The notes: generated from the letters alone by a model not told the origin. A stretch of DNA of 64,000 bases from Enchytraeus crypticus (GCA_905160935.1 CAJHZI010000533.1:1764001-1828000); one strand, 5' to 3'. Shown: positions 35,559 to 46,694, numbered from the stretch's first letter. Translations and numbers: made by a program.

Positions 35559-35821
35559 CAGTGGCGGATCCAGGGGTCAAGGGGCCATGGCCCATCCCTC
35601 CACAATTTCTTTGCAATTTTTAAAAAGCTTTGTGACTTAGCTAAATAAGAATAATTTGATATTCAGTTAATCAGTGGCGACTTAAGGATCCAGAGAGAAC
35701 CCATCATTCAAGTATCAACATGTCATGAAGGCTCCACTTAACCGAAACGGTTTCCCTTCAAAAAAGGTCTAACTATTTTTTCTTGCCCCCACCTCGAAAA
35801 TAATTCCTGGATCCGCCCCTG
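35559..35821. mobile_element. hAT-type MITE with perfect 8-bp target duplication
   Basis: Ends are CAGTGGCGGATCCAGG and, inverted, CAGGGGCGGATCCAGG. The flanks gaaaccag (35551-35558 and 35822-35829) are identical. Terminal CAG and an 8-bp duplication are the hAT superfamily hallmarks. At 263 bp with no ORF it is non-autonomous. An internal cagtggcgacttaaggatcc near 35672 resembles the end sequence and may be the scar of a second element. Confidence 0.88.
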
Positions 35822-36029
35822 GAAACCAGTCTAGTCAGATATTTTGATTGAAAATATGAAATATTATATATTTTTGAGTTGATGCACTGCAGTGAGTTGA
35901 TGCACTGCATATCGGCCTACAACATCTTCCTGCATGGCTTGAATTAGAGTGTTGAGGATTACGAGGAGTATAATCAATGAATGCAAGAATTAAGGTACCC
36001 TGTCTGACCACTGCAGTGCAGTTAAAAGT

Positions 36030-36294
36030 TTACTGCTCGTGTCGTTTGAGGCGACTAAGCATTAACTAAAGAATGCACTGAAAAACTACTCAGAAGTTTA
36101 GTTTTATAGGATAAAGTACCGAAAAGATTACTTTAAAGTTTGGTTGTACGGTTAGCGTTTTCATTAAGGAATCAAATTGCTTACAGATGACATAAAGTAT
36201 TCGAGATCTTGAAGTCAGACTGTAAGTTAGAATAAGTGTATCGGCTTTGCCACTTAGCTGAACCATTGATAGAGAGATGGATAATGAGATCGAG

Positions 36295-36340
<46 letters not shown>
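36030..36340 (+). mobile_element. SINE-like repeat family B with long (GA)n tail
   Basis: Diverged body (gaggcgactaagcattaa, aagtcagactgtaag, cggctttgccacttagctg) ends in an uninterrupted (GA)n at 36298-36340. It supports the view that many GA microsatellites here are tails of this family. Confidence 0.6.
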
Positions 36341-36342
<2 letters not shown>

Positions 36343-36751
36343 GCATCAGCAAATGAGTCAATTAATTAAAAATGCAATCAATCAAATACAGTAAAAATAC
36401 ATCCATATGAAACGCTGGGTTCTGACGCTTCCAAATTTTCCTTGCAATTAATATAACAGTGCGCAGAACTGCTGGTACTGAAAATTCGTTTTCCAAGTCG
36501 TTGTCAGTTCTCTCTAGCTCTCACTAATTAATAATTTGAAGAAATCTCAGACAAATAAAGAAATTAATAAAGAGGAATCTCATCGTTAGCAATGCGTCTG
36601 ATGAAGCTGGATAGTAGGAAGAAAATAAGGTCAGTTTTGTGTTGGGTGAGGGAATGGGAAGAGTGAAGACCATTGCTCTAACACCCTCCCCTCGTGCATT
36701 AGCCTATCGCTGCTGTTTATTAACTTTAGTCGCCTCTTATATACGCTATGA

Positions 36752-36925
36752 ATGTCTCGGTGGCTCAGTATGTACGCGCGTTAGGTAACGGCATGAAGTT
36801 TCAAATGGCCGCTCCTGATGCTGTGGGATTAATTCCTGGTAGAGCTGATCTGAGAGTAAAATCTCAGACATTCACTTTTCAGGTTAGTCCGGTACACCGG
36901 ACGTCTTGAAGAGAAACGCTTCAAG
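36752..36925 (+). mobile_element. SINE family D (tRNA-derived)
   Basis: A-box-like tggctcagtatgtacgcgcg, a decayed B-box region (gggattaattcctgg), gctgatctgagagtaaaatc, cagacattcacttttcaggt and a cttgaagagaaacgcttcaa end. Compare 58664-58835. Confidence 0.7.
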
Positions 36926-38987
36926 TTTCTGATCTTGAAGTTTAAGCCATATTTTAAAAAGTATGCCATAAAAATCAGAATACCCGTTAGATCTCTTCTG
37001 CGGTAGCTGCAGTGTAAAGCACAAATAATTCACTCAAGTAAAAACTCCGCTTGTTAAGCGGAAAACGACATAAAGCCTGAATGAGTTTGTTAGCAGTTTC
37101 AAATGAAATCAATTCTCACGTGTGACGTTAGTGTAATTAAAAATTGCAAAGGTAAAATTAAATAGGTTTGCGTTGTTTAAACTAGGTGGCGCCTAGTAAT
37201 GGCGTCTCTATACTGCACTCTTTGCCAATGCTGGATATCTGATATTTAAAATACGTAGGCCTACGTTGCAGCGTTGCTTCACTGGTATAGATGCGTACAC
37301 AGTATGGTATGAAAAGTATCGATGCTTATATCAGTACTGCTACTTTTTGTATCAGCTAGTACTGATACAATTAAGTATCTTTTTCTTTCTCTCTTAGCGT
37401 GCTGCCTATTGGCAGGTCCATGGCAAATAACTCCTCATATTTTGATTTATATTGATTGATTCTAAAAAATAATCAATTGTTTGAATTATTTTGAATTGAT
37501 TCATGTATGATCATCATATGTCAGCTGTCACAACCTGTGCGCTAACAAGACCTACATGCGATCTTCTATCGTGATTTTAATTAGTCAATAGTTAAATTTG
37601 TTTAGATGCAGTATATTTTTTTATAAAGAAATTCTTTTAAAATTAATTTTTATGCTATGGACCCATTATGATGACATTTTAGTTCTTAAATATTAGAAAA
37701 AAATTTCGTTTTCAAAACTAATTGAAATTAACTCATTTGATTTTTATTTCGAAGTCAAGTCTATTTATGTGTATATATTTCTATCTAACTCTGCAACCGT
37801 AATAATATACTATATAAAGATTATATATAATTTTCTCTATCCTTGCCCCGAGTCGGTATCAGCGACGAAGGTTTTAAAAAGGTTGTGCCTTATTGCAAGT
37901 AGGCTTGTTGTACTTAGTTTCATTTTAATCACAATAGCATTTTGCTTCCGGTCGGTGTCTTTGATGATAATGGAGATAAATCTATTATTATTTATGATTT
38001 AAAGTAAATAATTACTTAAGAAAAATAAAATATTTAATAGTTGGTAATAATGCAAATCTAGCTATAATTAGGCACCTAACATTGTGCGTGGGTCAACGTA
38101 AATATTTGTAAATCGGACTGTTTAATTTGCAGTTCGCCATTTTTAGCTAAACTGTGTTGTCTTTGTTTTAAATTTAATTAAGACAACCAAACATCTGAAA
38201 TTATTGGATATTGGACCTCCTATAGTTACCAATATGTACTAAATAGCCTAGAATACTAGAATATTACTTACTTTTCAAGTAAGCTAGATGTTTCAAGTGT
38301 TAAAATTGACCTGGTCTGTTCCTGACATCATGTACAGATGGCAAAATGGACGACAACACATTTTGTGCATACATTAATTATTATTATAATATAGAGGAAA
38401 AGTCAGAGTGTAATTGATTGTCACGGAATGTGATTGTGGAACTATTATTCTTCTAACAATTCGTCGGAAGATGAAATTGCCGTTAAATTTTTGTTAGTAT
38501 AACTTTGAAAATCTAGAATTAAATCTAAAATCATTTTAGATAGAATTTATATGTTTAATTTCGGTGTTCATGAAATATTCACCTCCGATACCAGTAAGTT
38601 AATAAGTAGACTAGTTGATTAAAGTGCGCACATTACATCTGCAGTGGAATTAAATTTATTTAAAAGAAATTAGATTAAATTAAATTAAATTAATAGAATA
38701 TTATCCTCGAATTGAATTGTATTGTTTAATTAAATTTACTTTAGCAGTAATTTAATGAAGTTTGTAGCGAATGAGGATAAATAAGAGTTTCTTCAAACTT
38801 TTTCTACATGTTTGTTGAACGTTTCTGTAGGCAGATGTTGTACTGTGGATTAATATGTCAGATGGAATATATTTTAATTAATATTCATTTTGAATGGTTA
38901 GGTTAGAGGAGACCGTTTTTCAGCAATTCATCTTAAAATGTTAATAAAGTAATCAGTTACTACCTAGTTAATTGTTAAATAGTTAAG
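36926..38987. other. Upstream region of the zinc-finger gene
   Basis: AT-rich DNA with a family-B fragment in reverse at about 37383-37432 (tattggcaggtccatgg). The promoter and 5' UTR of the zinc-finger gene should be in the right part, but no TATA box or upstream exon could be assigned. Confidence 0.45.
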
Positions 38988-39438
38988 ATGGATGTCGGAA
39001 TTCCTCAGTATATCAAGGATGAAATAGATCCTCAGGTTGATGAAGAAATGCAGAACGAAGAATTTGGCGATTTTAGTAATGGCCGCTTAAATGATACCAT
39101 GTCGATGCCGTATGAGAATATCCCTTACGATAAACAAAATAATGAAACGCCAAACGAAGAGAAGCAAAGTGAGGAATCTGGCGCAATAAGAAACGATGGT
39201 TCTTACGATATGGCACAATTTGATCAAGTTGCGGCACATGTTGCCTCAGAGCTGTACGCCTCGATGGCTGCAGGAAATACAACTGATATTATGCGGAGTA
39301 CTACGCAGAGTCAGACTGCTGCGCCAGTTCCCGCCGAGAAGCCAATTCCAAAGTACAAGACAAAGAACAGGAGCAATCATGAATGTGACATTTGCCATAA
39401 AATCTTTCCATTCGCCTCTCTTCTTAAGAATCATTACG
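38988..39438 (+). CDS. Zinc-finger gene, coding exon 1
   Basis: Starts with ATG GAT GTC after AT-rich sequence containing stops. Encodes 150 residues plus one base: an acidic, Asn/Gln-rich segment, then the basic [11 protein letters not shown] and the first part of finger 1 ([18 protein letters not shown]). The donor is g|gtaaaa. Joining to exon 2 completes H-x3-H as NHYGVH. Confidence 0.85.
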
Positions 39439-41938
39439 GTAAAAGATTAACTTCGATTAAATTTACTACTTTTTATTAATCTTAGATTCTAAGATTTTTT
39501 AAATAGGCATTCTAAATATCTTGATATAAAAGTACTTGTAGAGTGTACTGTATATGAAGATGCCCCAAGAATACTACATATGTTTGCAACTTTGGTTACA
39601 GAACATATTTTTGTGATACACTTAGTGCTTGTGAAATATAATTACGACTCTAGCTACCAACTATCCTACTTGCTTATAAAGCAGACGTTTGTTATCTTAC
39701 AACATATTTCATGAAAAAATAAGGTATAATAATATATTAAGTGGTTAATCTATGCATAGATAAGTTTAAGCCTACTGTATAGTAGGCCTTCTTACTTTTA
39801 AAGCTGATCTTTTTAGAAAAATATTTTGATATTAATTGAACATCACTTAGTAATAAATAATATGCATGTATATGTCAACACTATTGTCAATAGTCATTTG
39901 ATCATAATAGTCATAATGGTCGTGAGATCCTAATATGCTGTAAATAATCAAATGAATAGTGAAATGACTTGTAAGTTTCTATTCTATAAAATGTAAGATA
40001 AATGTAATGTGGACTGAGATGGATGTATCGGATTTGAATTATTTAAATCAAACAGCACCGAAACCTGATTTCAAACTCGTCTCCGACCAGTATCATAGTT
40101 CATATGAAACATCCATATGAAAAATTCATATGAAACATCCATATGAAACATCCATTTGACAGGAGGACTTCTCAATATTGATAAAGTTTTTAAAATTAAA
40201 TTTCTTACTGCAGACTACTAAAGTAAGTACAGGGTATTTGAATCATAAATCTTCGGCAGGCTTGTCAATACATGCATAATGAAACTAATGTCAACGCAGC
40301 TGTATCCTCGTATTTCATAATTGATATTTTCTGCAGGAGTGCACATGGATGTGAAGCCGCACATTTGTACAGTGTGCGGAGGAGGATTTACTCGCTTGGA
40401 TCATTTAAAACGGCACATGAGGCGGCACACAGGAGAAAATCTACATCGCTGTGAATATTGTGATGCAACATTTACCATCGGTACTAAATATTTATTTGTT
40501 TTATTAGAGATATGATTTACTCTTGATAAGTTAATCTCATTTCCTGACAGCAGTCAAATTCTGAGACTATTTTACAGTAAAACGATCGCAGATATTTGAT
40601 ATTTGATAAACAAACTATACCATTTTTGGTAAATTTGTCTTATTGCTTGCTGAACTATTAGTGTCAACCTTATCAGTATAAGCTGTGTGTCTATAGTGTA
40701 TTAATCCTGGTTTTGAGAAATATTTTAAATTCAAGCTAGCTTCTTTGACATTTAAAGGTTTAAATTATGGTAAACCATCCTATCTATCTGATCTTTTATC
40801 AATCTATCAACTCTCTCTTAATCTTCGTTTTTCTAGTAAAAACCTTCTCATTGTACTAAACATTAAATCTGTGATGGGCAGACACTCCTTCATGTTTACT
40901 GTTCCGACAATATGGAACTCTCTGCCACAAGATCTTCGATATTGTAATTGTATTGGTACTTTCTTGGGTAAGCTAGAAATCCATCTCCTTTCGCCATAGG
41001 TCTAAATTTTGACCCGCTTGCCTTGGATCTTGGACTTGCACTGTTTTGATCTCGCTTTCAAGAGACTTCTCTGATATTGTCTTATGGCGAGGAACCGGAG
41101 GTTAAATTCTTATTGATTGATTGATTGAGTGATTATTTTGTTTTTGTTTATATAACAATCATAATCGCAATTGTAGAGGAGAGGTTCATATTTTCATGAT
41201 TTTTATCGGATGAACTAGTGCAATAAATTGGATATTTAATTACGGATTCAAGGCCTATACTAACCTGTTACTGCTAAGTGTTAAAATGTTGGAACTGTCT
41301 CAAAACATTGCCCAATGGTTGGCTTTTAAGATTGACTTGGCAATTTATATTAACTTATGATTTTTCGATAATTGATTATTATTGATGTAAGTTGAAAAGC
41401 TATGTAACAATTGACAATGTATAATTGTCATATTTGATATGCATTTTTGCGAATAATAATAATATATTATTTATAATTATTGTAATTAGATGATAATAAA
41501 ATGTAGCCAAATATTAAACTTCAAACGAGTATTATTTTTTTAGGTATTCCTTATTTTTTAAATGAGTATAGCATATATATTTAGTAATTGATTAAATTGA
41601 TTGTTTAATTAAGTGCTAATTTATTGTTTCAGCCGATCACTGTGTGCGACACATGAGAACACATACTGGTGAGAAACCATTCCGCTGTGACGACTGTGGC
41701 AAGTGCTTCACAGAGCAGGTTCTCTCTATCTCTCTCTCCCTCTATCTATCTCTCTCTATCTCGTCTCTCACTCGCTCTCTCTCTCTCTCTCTCCCTCTAT
41801 CTCTCGCTCTCTTTATTACTATTTCTCTCTTTCTCTCTCTTTATCTGTCTATGTATATATACCTATCTCTGTCTTTATCTGTCTACCTATGTATATGTCT
41901 TTCCTATCTCTTTTTTCTTTCCTCTCCTTTCGTTATCT

Positions 41939-42021
<83 letters not shown>

Positions 42022-45000
42022 TTATATATATATATATATTTCTCTTTCTCTCCTTCTCTTTATTTGTCCAACACACAGCGACACGGGACACTATTAAACC
42101 TAATAAGTAGCCAAAAGTTAGTGTATAGTATTTTATCCACCTATATTATATGGCATTGTATTTCCTTGTATTGTATTTCGTTGTGTTGTTCTGCAGGGTA
42201 ATCTTAAGATGCACAGGCGGATACATACAAACGAGCGACCGTTCAAGTGCAACATCTGTGGCTTTGAGTTCAAGCAGCAAGCCCATCTAAAGGTAATCTA
42301 CCACCGTGCCTTCATTTGCTCTCTAAGTACATCTAAGGGTCTGCTAATCTACCACCTTGTCTTCATTACTCTCTAAGTACATCTGATCTTGTTATTTTCC
42401 TTTGAGTAAACAAGCGTAAAATATTAATAATAATAATAATAATAACTCTGACAGTTTCTATTACGGTGTCATGGCTGGCGTCCGGTCTTGAGACCGCTGT
42501 ACCGCTTTTCTTTAATTAGATTAGTGGATGGTATGGGCTGTCGTTTTGATATGCTTAGTGCTCCAAAGTTTAGTTTTCAGTACCTTTTTGCACAATATTT
42601 AATTTTTTTGTACATGGTTTTTTTTATGAAAGTACACCATCTATCAAAAAAGTCAGATCAATATCAGGCTATGCTTTTAATAAAATGTATTTTATTGCTT
42701 TATTAATTGCACAATGCGCTAGTTCCTGATTAGTCACCTTTAACGGCATATGCTGTGTACGCTTACCATGATTTGAAATGTCCTCGAAACACGAATGAAA
42801 ATTATTATTTGTTTGGAGTTTATAGTTGTCATTCTATTAGTTGTTGTGTATTCATGCATTGGGTAAACAGGATTGATTTCTCAGGTAATGATGCCCCTGC
42901 CCAGGAAATTTTAATCGAAGCTGCGGAAGGCATAAGGGGCCCGCCTCGTCATAAGCAGATTCCACCAAGAATAATGATACTTCAATAGGATTGTTATAGA
43001 TGATTTTTTAGAGATCCACTCTTTTGTGGACTAGAAGAGGAAAACGGAAGATAGAGATGAGGGGAGGCATTATATACCATGGACCTGCCACTAGGCAGTG
43101 CACTAAAGAGAGATACATGCATTTATTGACTGATTGACTAATGCATTGAATTATACATGCTTACTTCTAATAAATGAAATAAGCAATGCAGTAAATCTGC
43201 TCAAGTATCGATTGATTAACTGATGAATGATTGATTGAATAGGAGCACTCTGTCGTGCACACCGGTGCACGAGATCACCACTGCCCGATGTGCGAGAAAG
43301 TGTTTGCACATGCCAATCACTTGAATGCACACGTAAAGACGCACTTTGACCACCGCATACACAAGTGCAGCGAGTGTAACAAGACGTTCAGGCAGGAGAT
43401 TTATCTGAAGAGGCATCTGCGCAGGCACGAGGACCAGCAGCGAGAGATGATGTACACGTGCTTCGAGTGCGGCCACAAGTTTGCACACTCTGAGAATCTC
43501 AAGCGACATATGAAGGTGTGTGCGCAGTTTTGTGATTATGCTATAAATTATCCATTTGTGTAAATTATAGAATTTCAGAAAATTTAAAAGCTAAAATCAA
43601 ATTAAATTTTACCCGTGTTGTGTTCGGGTTGTTTGAAGAATAGATCAATCGTGGAAATGTGCACGTGTTGTAGAAGGCGACATAAAATCTAGATCCAAAC
43701 CAACGTCAGCAAGGGCATTCGGTTGATGAGCGCCTAGGCTCCAGAAATTGCTACAAAAACTTAAACAAATGGATCATGTCTATTTGTATCCTGACCCAAG
43801 TTAAACTGGGATTTAAGGGAAGATGATGACGCTGTAAATATAAAATTAAACTTTTAACTACAAGCATTTAAAAGTAGAGCTTTTTCAGGTAAATGTGACA
43901 TGGTTTTGTGCTTCGTTAATAATATTTATATGAACAAAATGAATTATCAATCAATTTATTCATTTCTCGTGTTTCAAAGTACCACTGCAGTCTCTGAGTA
44001 ATTTCTTGAATATCATCATTTAAAATGTTTAAACTATCATCACTTTCCTTGTCCAGATGAGAAGTTTTGTTAAATATACTTAAATTAAAATAATAATGAT
44101 TATATTAATTTAAGTTTATTTAATTTAAGATATTTGACACAAAAGCACTAATTGATTAAATTTATTAACTGCATTAATTTATTTAATTATTTTTATCAAT
44201 TATATAATTGATATAAATAAACAAATTAATGCAATTAATATATTAAATAAACTAGTGCTTTTGTGCTAAATATCTGTTTAATTGATTCATAACTATGCCT
44301 GTTTAGTAGATTGCTTATCATCAGAGTCGTGAATACCTTTGCAACTATGTTTAATATATTTTTCTATTCAGTACAAGCATGTATGTAAAATCTAAATATG
44401 TTATCATGTAAGCGACAACATTTTTTACTTGAGGTCTTTTCATTGATTGATTGATTTCAAAATTATATTTGTTCATGTGAACAATTATATTATCATATAA
44501 ATGACGATTTGTTTCGTTATTTTCATTATTCATTGATTCAGCAATAATTTGTTTCATTTGATTCATCGATTTAAAGAAGTTCTGCTGTTCTACTCAGGGT
44601 CACTCAGTTGTTTCATTTGATTCATCGATTTAAATAATTTCTGCTATTCTACTCAGGGTCACTCTGTTGTTTCTTTGATTGATTGATTTAAATAATTTCT
44701 GCTATTCTACCCAGGGTCACTCAGTTGTCCAGGCATACGTGTGTGAGATATGTAATCGTAAGTTCACTCGTGCGGAGAACCTGCGACACCACATGATCAC
44801 GCACTCAGGTCTGCGTATGTACCAGTGCACCCTGTGCGACAAGCGCTACATCCACCCGGAGACGATGTATCGACACCGCCGCACCGTGCATGGACACAAC
44901 TGGAACGACCTGGTGGAACCCTCGGTGGATCAGCTGAGTGCCGAGGCCGTGGCGACTGTTGATTGGCCGGACGCCGGGGAGGGATCCAGCCAATCAGATG

Positions 45001-46082
45001 CTGGCAAGATGACGAGGAATGTGGACGGTTCTAGCGCATTAGAGAAAGGCGGAGCTGGAGATGGTAGGAGTGGTCGTGTAGGAGGTGGGATTAGGAAAGG
45101 TAGCGGGTGGGTGACTGGTGTTAAATCGGTGGGAGGGGACGGAGACACGAGTGCGAGGGGAGGTGATGCGGCGGTGGAAAACGGAGATGGAAGTTGGAAT
45201 GGAGTTCAGGTGAAAGAAGAGTTGGATGAAGATGAATTGATGGACGAGATGAATGAGTACGGTAGTAGTGCGATGAATCAAATGAATTACAGTAACAGCG
45301 AGAATAGCGGTGATTGGTCTAACAGTTTCAATGACGATGACGCAGGTGACTGCGATGAGAATGATGATAGTAGTTCTGGTGAAATACTGAACAGTCATCA
45401 TGACAACAGCGATACGTTTCTAAATAAAAGTATCAAGCGTGCTGATTCTGACGATGATGAAAGGTTTAATCAAGACGATAGTGCAGGTAGCAAAGGCTCT
45501 AGCTCCAATAGCCGTGGTAATAGTTTAGGCAATCAACCTAGAAGTAAAGATAGGCAAGATATGAAAGCTGGTAGGAAGTCAAAGCAATGCAATCGTGTGG
45601 ATAGTAAAAGTAATGGGAAACATAGTATAAGTATGAGCAAAAATGACGATTTCAACAAACGTTCTGACATTGGTAACGGAAAAATTGCTAATCGTGCTTT
45701 CTTTATCGGCGGCAATAAAGATGGCGACAGTTCTAAAAAATATTATACAAATACTAATAAAGATGACAACAAGTACCATTCAAGTACAAGCAACAGTGAA
45801 AGTATTAACCAGCAATGCGCTGATACTAGCTCCGATTATAGGGAATTTAACAATTTTAATGAAAGTACTGGCGTTAGTTACAATAATACTGTTAGTTACT
45901 ATCAAGCTATGGCCACGCATGATCAACACGCTGATAATTGTAATATTGATAGGAATAAATATGTGAACATTGCTGCGAGTAATGACTATAACGAAATGTA
46001 TGACGAAGACACTAGCGTGGACAGCGAGGATACGGATATTGAAACTCAGGATAATGGTACGAGCTTGGAGCTAGGTATATAA
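38988..46082 (+). CDS. Ten-finger C2H2 zinc-finger protein, six-exon gene (805 aa)
   Basis: The joined exons (38988-39438, 40337-40480, 41633-41718, 42197-42292, 43243-43515, 44715-46082) give one open frame of 2418 bp. All five introns begin GT and end AG, and fingers 1, 3, 4, 5 and 8 are completed exactly across junctions, which strongly supports the model. Layout: an acidic N-terminus with an IKDE at residues 9-12 (SUMO-consensus-like); ten C-x2-C-x12-H-x3/4-H fingers, several with TGEKPF-type linkers, expected to bind DNA in the nucleus; then a tail of about 380 residues rich in Gly, then Asp/Glu/Ser/Asn, with VKEELDEDE, a second SUMO-like site followed by acids. It is probably a sequence-specific transcription regulator; no ortholog is recognised. 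Introns hold LINE, SINE and microsatellite sequence. Confidence 0.88.
40097..40158. repeat. Short tandem repeat in intron 1, about 13-bp unit
   Basis: catatgaaacatc-like units repeat four to five times, about 180 bp before exon 2. Confidence 0.8.
40337..40480 (+). CDS. Zinc-finger gene, coding exon 2
   Basis: The acceptor is ttttctgcag. Encodes the end of finger 1, all of finger 2 ([21 protein letters not shown]) and the first half of finger 3 ([10 protein letters not shown]). The donor gtacta starts at 40481, phase 1. Confidence 0.88.
40745..41133 (+). mobile_element. LINE 3' end in intron 2
   Basis: The plus strand encodes a LINE C-terminal tail, with [18 protein letters not shown] and [17 protein letters not shown], ending HLLSP and a stop at about 40999. 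A 3' UTR follows with ctgatattgtcttatggcga and ggttaaattcttattgattg repeats. The same end lies inverted at 47344-47670. It is heavily 5'-truncated and harmless to the host reading frame because it is intronic. Confidence 0.78.
41633..41718 (+). CDS. Zinc-finger gene, coding exon 3
   Basis: The 86-bp exon completes finger 3 ([10 protein letters not shown]) and carries the TGEKPF linker and the start of finger 4 ([11 protein letters not shown]). The donor is CAG|GTTCTC, poor at +3 to +6, and leads straight into a CT-rich microsatellite. Confidence 0.85.
41719..42060. repeat. (CT)n/(TA)n microsatellite at the start of intron 3
   Basis: A long CTCTCT/TATCTA mixture begins within four bases of the exon 3 donor and includes pure (CT)n (about 41948-41982) and (TA)n. 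If the intron were retained, translation would run on into SLSLSL and YIYI repeats. Confidence 0.95.
42197..42292 (+). CDS. Zinc-finger gene, coding exon 4
   Basis: Exactly 32 codons, phase 0 at both ends: [10 protein letters not shown] completes finger 4, then comes a TNERPF linker and the first part of finger 5 ([15 protein letters not shown]). The acceptor is ttctgcag and the donor gtaatc. Confidence 0.88.
42293..42395. repeat. Two-copy direct repeat beside the exon 4 donor
   Basis: Blocks taatctaccaccgtg / taatctaccaccttg and ctctctaagtacatct occur twice, period about 53 bp, starting at the intron's first bases. Only the first copy has a GT at the exon edge. Confidence 0.75.
43016..43115 (+). 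mobile_element. Family B' repeat in intron 4
   Basis: agaggaaaacggaagatag, ggcattatataccatggacc and tgccactaggcagtgcact match 17926-18032 and 51066-51178. Confidence 0.7.
43243..43515 (+). CDS. Zinc-finger gene, coding exon 5
   Basis: 91 codons, phase 0. Completes finger 5 (EHSVVH), contains fingers 6 ([21 protein letters not shown] region) and 7 ([21 protein letters not shown] region), and begins finger 8 ([19 protein letters not shown]). The donor is AAG|GTGTGT. Its acceptor lies after a run of attgattga repeats. Confidence 0.88.
43634..43850 (+). mobile_element. SINE family C in intron 5
   Basis: Reads cacgtgttgtagaaggcgac, atccaaaccaacgtcagcaa, ggcattcggttgatgagcg, ctaggctccagaaattgcta, ctgacccaagttaaactggg, then a GATGATGA end. 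It is the best sense-oriented copy. Others lie at 46695-46945, 55442-55680, 60595-60780 and 61528-61682 (all reversed). Confidence 0.72.
44128..44276. repeat. Inverted repeat in intron 5, arms about 60 bp
   Basis: agatatttgacacaaaagca near 44129 pairs with tgcttttgtgctaaatatct ending at 44275. Inner AT-rich segments are also complementary in order. It would fold into a long imperfect hairpin in the pre-mRNA. Confidence 0.75.
44551..44726 (+). promoter_or_regulatory. Three tandem copies of an intron end plus exon start
   Basis: A 59-bp segment containing branch-like AT-rich sequence, tactcag|ggtcactc and the first exon bases is repeated three times. Candidate 3' splice sites precede 44598, 44657 and 44715. 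All are phase-compatible with exon 5 (each starts GGT CAC, supplying the last His of finger 8). From the first the frame closes at TAA 44631-44633, from the second at TGA 44684-44686; only the third opens into the long last exon. Confidence 0.85.
44715..46082 (+). CDS. Zinc-finger gene, last coding exon (exon 6)
   Basis: 455 codons plus stop (TAA 46080-46082). The first residues GHSVVQAYV complete finger 8, followed by fingers 9 ([21 protein letters not shown] region) and 10 ([22 protein letters not shown] region). The rest is a long disordered-looking tail: Gly/Arg-rich, then [18 protein letters not shown], then Asp/Asn/Ser-rich to the end, with repeated DDD and SSS. The finger part is GC-richer than the tail. 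Confidence 0.88.
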   Translation, partial: GHSVVQAYVCEICNRKFTRAENLRHHMITHSGLRMYQCTLCDKRYIHPETMYRHRRTVHGHNWNDLVEPSVDQLSAEAVATVDWPDAGEGSSQSDAGKMTRNVDGSSALEKGGAGDGRSGRVGGGIRKGSGWVTGVKSVGGDGDTSARGGDAAVENGDGSWNGVQVKEELDEDELMDEMNEYGSSAMNQMNYSNSENSGDWSNSFNDDDAGDCDENDDSSSGEILNSHHDNSDTFLNKSIKRADSDDDERFNQDDSAGSKGSSSNSRGNSLGNQPRSKDRQDMKAGRKSKQCNRVDSKSNGKHSISMSKNDDFNKRSDIGNGKIANRAFFIGGNKDGDSSKKYYTNTNKDDNKYHSSTSNSESINQQCADTSSDYREFNNFNESTGVSYNNTVSYYQAMATHDQHADNCNIDRNKYVNIAASNDYNEMYDEDTSVDSEDTDIETQDNGTSLELGI

Positions 46083-46694
46083 ACGGAATCAGCTCTCTAC
46101 GCAGTAATTAACTAATAGAAACATCATTCATGTATACACTCTCCAGGCGATGTGAGAATAAGGATCCAATCTCCTCGTGAAGCAGAAATAATTCTGAAAC
46201 GTAATAAGAATGGCATGCACGTGCATACTTGGATGGGAAATCAAGAATTTTTGTGCATTTTATTTGCTTTAGTCGAAGATAGCATTGAGGCACGACTTTG
46301 ATAATTTATTCATCTTCTATGTTAAATACTTGTGTCCCTCATCGAAGAACTTTTCTGTGAAGATGGTAATAGATGTGTGAATCGACAGATAAACAAACCT
46401 CTGCACGGGGTATTGTGAGCAATCTACCTACACCTCGACTTAGTTAATTGGAGCTGATATTCGACTTCTGTAGAGTTATGATGGAGTGATTTTGATTGAT
46501 TTTGAACTTACGTTAGAGAAATTTTGATTGTGCTTCTGTTTTTGCTTTTTCTGAGTGATAATTATAATTGTAAATTTTGGATGCATATTTGCTTGATGGT
46601 TAAGGTGGATGGTTATTCATAAGTTGAGAGATTTGACTGAATTTGAACCAGCGACCAGCAAATGTTTCTGGGTGAGCCTGGTAGTGAAATAGAT
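46083..46694 (+). other. 3' flank / probable 3' UTR of the zinc-finger gene
   Basis: No further ORF. No clear poly(A) signal is assigned; an AATAAA at 47018-47023 is one candidate, which would place a family-C repeat inside the 3' UTR. Confidence 0.4.

Noticed and set aside
41644..42110. [12 protein letters not shown] ORFs after zinc-finger exon 3
   Set aside because: They are read-through of a CT/TA microsatellite; the donor at 41719 and the exact completion of finger 4 by exon 4 show that this is intron.
45039..45401. Minus-strand ORF opposite the zinc-finger tail
   Set aside because: Antisense shadow of the low-complexity acidic tail coding sequence.
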